A stretch of DNA of 5,106 nucleotides from Planctomycetaceae bacterium. Its GTDB lineage: Bacteria; Planctomycetota; Planctomycetia; Pirellulales; Thermoguttaceae. The position numbers and the translations under genes were made by a program. Shown here in pieces: positions 4,989 to 5,106 of the stretch. The stretch covers positions 1 through 5,106 of the forward strand of contig JAITAZ010000435.1 of the NCBI GenBank assembly GCA_031283825.1, written 5' to 3'. Within the stretch, counting starts at the first letter, position 1; the number at the start of each line of letters is the position of its first letter. The notes beneath the pieces are model-generated. The model saw nothing but the letters and a program-made list of their open reading frames with translations, did not search any database and was not told the DNA's origin.

Positions 4989-5106
4989 TCATTGTCTTTT
5001 ATTCTCTTTTAAGAAATTTTTAAAACAAAGCAAAACAAAGCAATATTAATGCTCTCAAAAGGGAGATGTTGATTTTCATTTTAGATAAGATATGATATTC
5101 AACTTG
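4989..5106. other. Window end: no supported gene
   Basis: The stretch contains AAAACAAAGCAAAACAAAGC, a 10-bp direct duplication (5022-5041), and a GGGAG (5060-5064 region) that is not followed by a usable plus-strand start. On the minus strand, 5079-5020 reads as a 19-codon frame resembling the start of a signal peptide; it has no ribosome site. ATG at 5093 opens a frame that runs out of the window after a few codons, too short to judge. Confidence 0.4.

Noticed and set aside
5060..5106. Start of a plus-strand gene after GGGAG
   Set aside because: The ATG next to GGGAG overlaps it and its frame stops after six codons. The ATG at 5093 is about 30 bases away and runs only to the window edge.

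Overview
The window is an AT-rich bacterial fragment with three protein-coding genes and an unusually large share of repetitive, palindromic intergenic DNA. The best guess for the source is a planctomycete (Planctomycetota). The first protein resembles, as I remember it, a family of exported proteins of unknown function typical of that phylum, and the mix of short palindromes, GCGGGCGTCCCGC-type repeats and CACAGAG repeats fits. This assignment rests on recollection and was not tested by a search.

Layout. Bases 1-1971 (+) hold the 3' part of a large gene whose start lies before the window: a Pro/Glu/Lys-rich linker, then a globular region of about 540 residues. A strong intrinsic terminator follows at 2026-2072. 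Between this gene and the convergent next one sits a 130-bp MITE-like near-palindrome (2151-2280). A small minus-strand gene (2317-2640) encodes a 107-aa protein whose C-terminal end looks like the C-terminal helical motif of ribosomal protein L7/L12. Upstream of it lie a GGTTAA hexamer array, a 20-bp tandem repeat and a 133-bp inverted-repeat element (2830-2962). The end of that element supplies the stop codon of the next gene. That gene, gmd (2957-4033, minus), encodes a complete GDP-mannose 4,6-dehydratase with all expected catalytic residues. It has no Shine-Dalgarno sequence and no nucleotide-sugar partner gene in view.

The last 1.07 kb (4034-5106) has no convincing gene. It holds a second MITE-like element with CACAGAG inverted repeats (4103-4301), a quiet AT-rich stretch, and a capped 31-bp tandem array (4609-4941) whose two ends are long hairpins. 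After the array comes a third copy of the terminus seen in the other elements (4960-4988).

The genes do not form an obvious pathway. The most interesting content is the repeats: one ~30-bp terminus joined to three unrelated palindromic interiors, a hairpin-capped array in which every variable position keeps G-U pairing in plus-strand RNA, and an element that rewrote the end of gmd.
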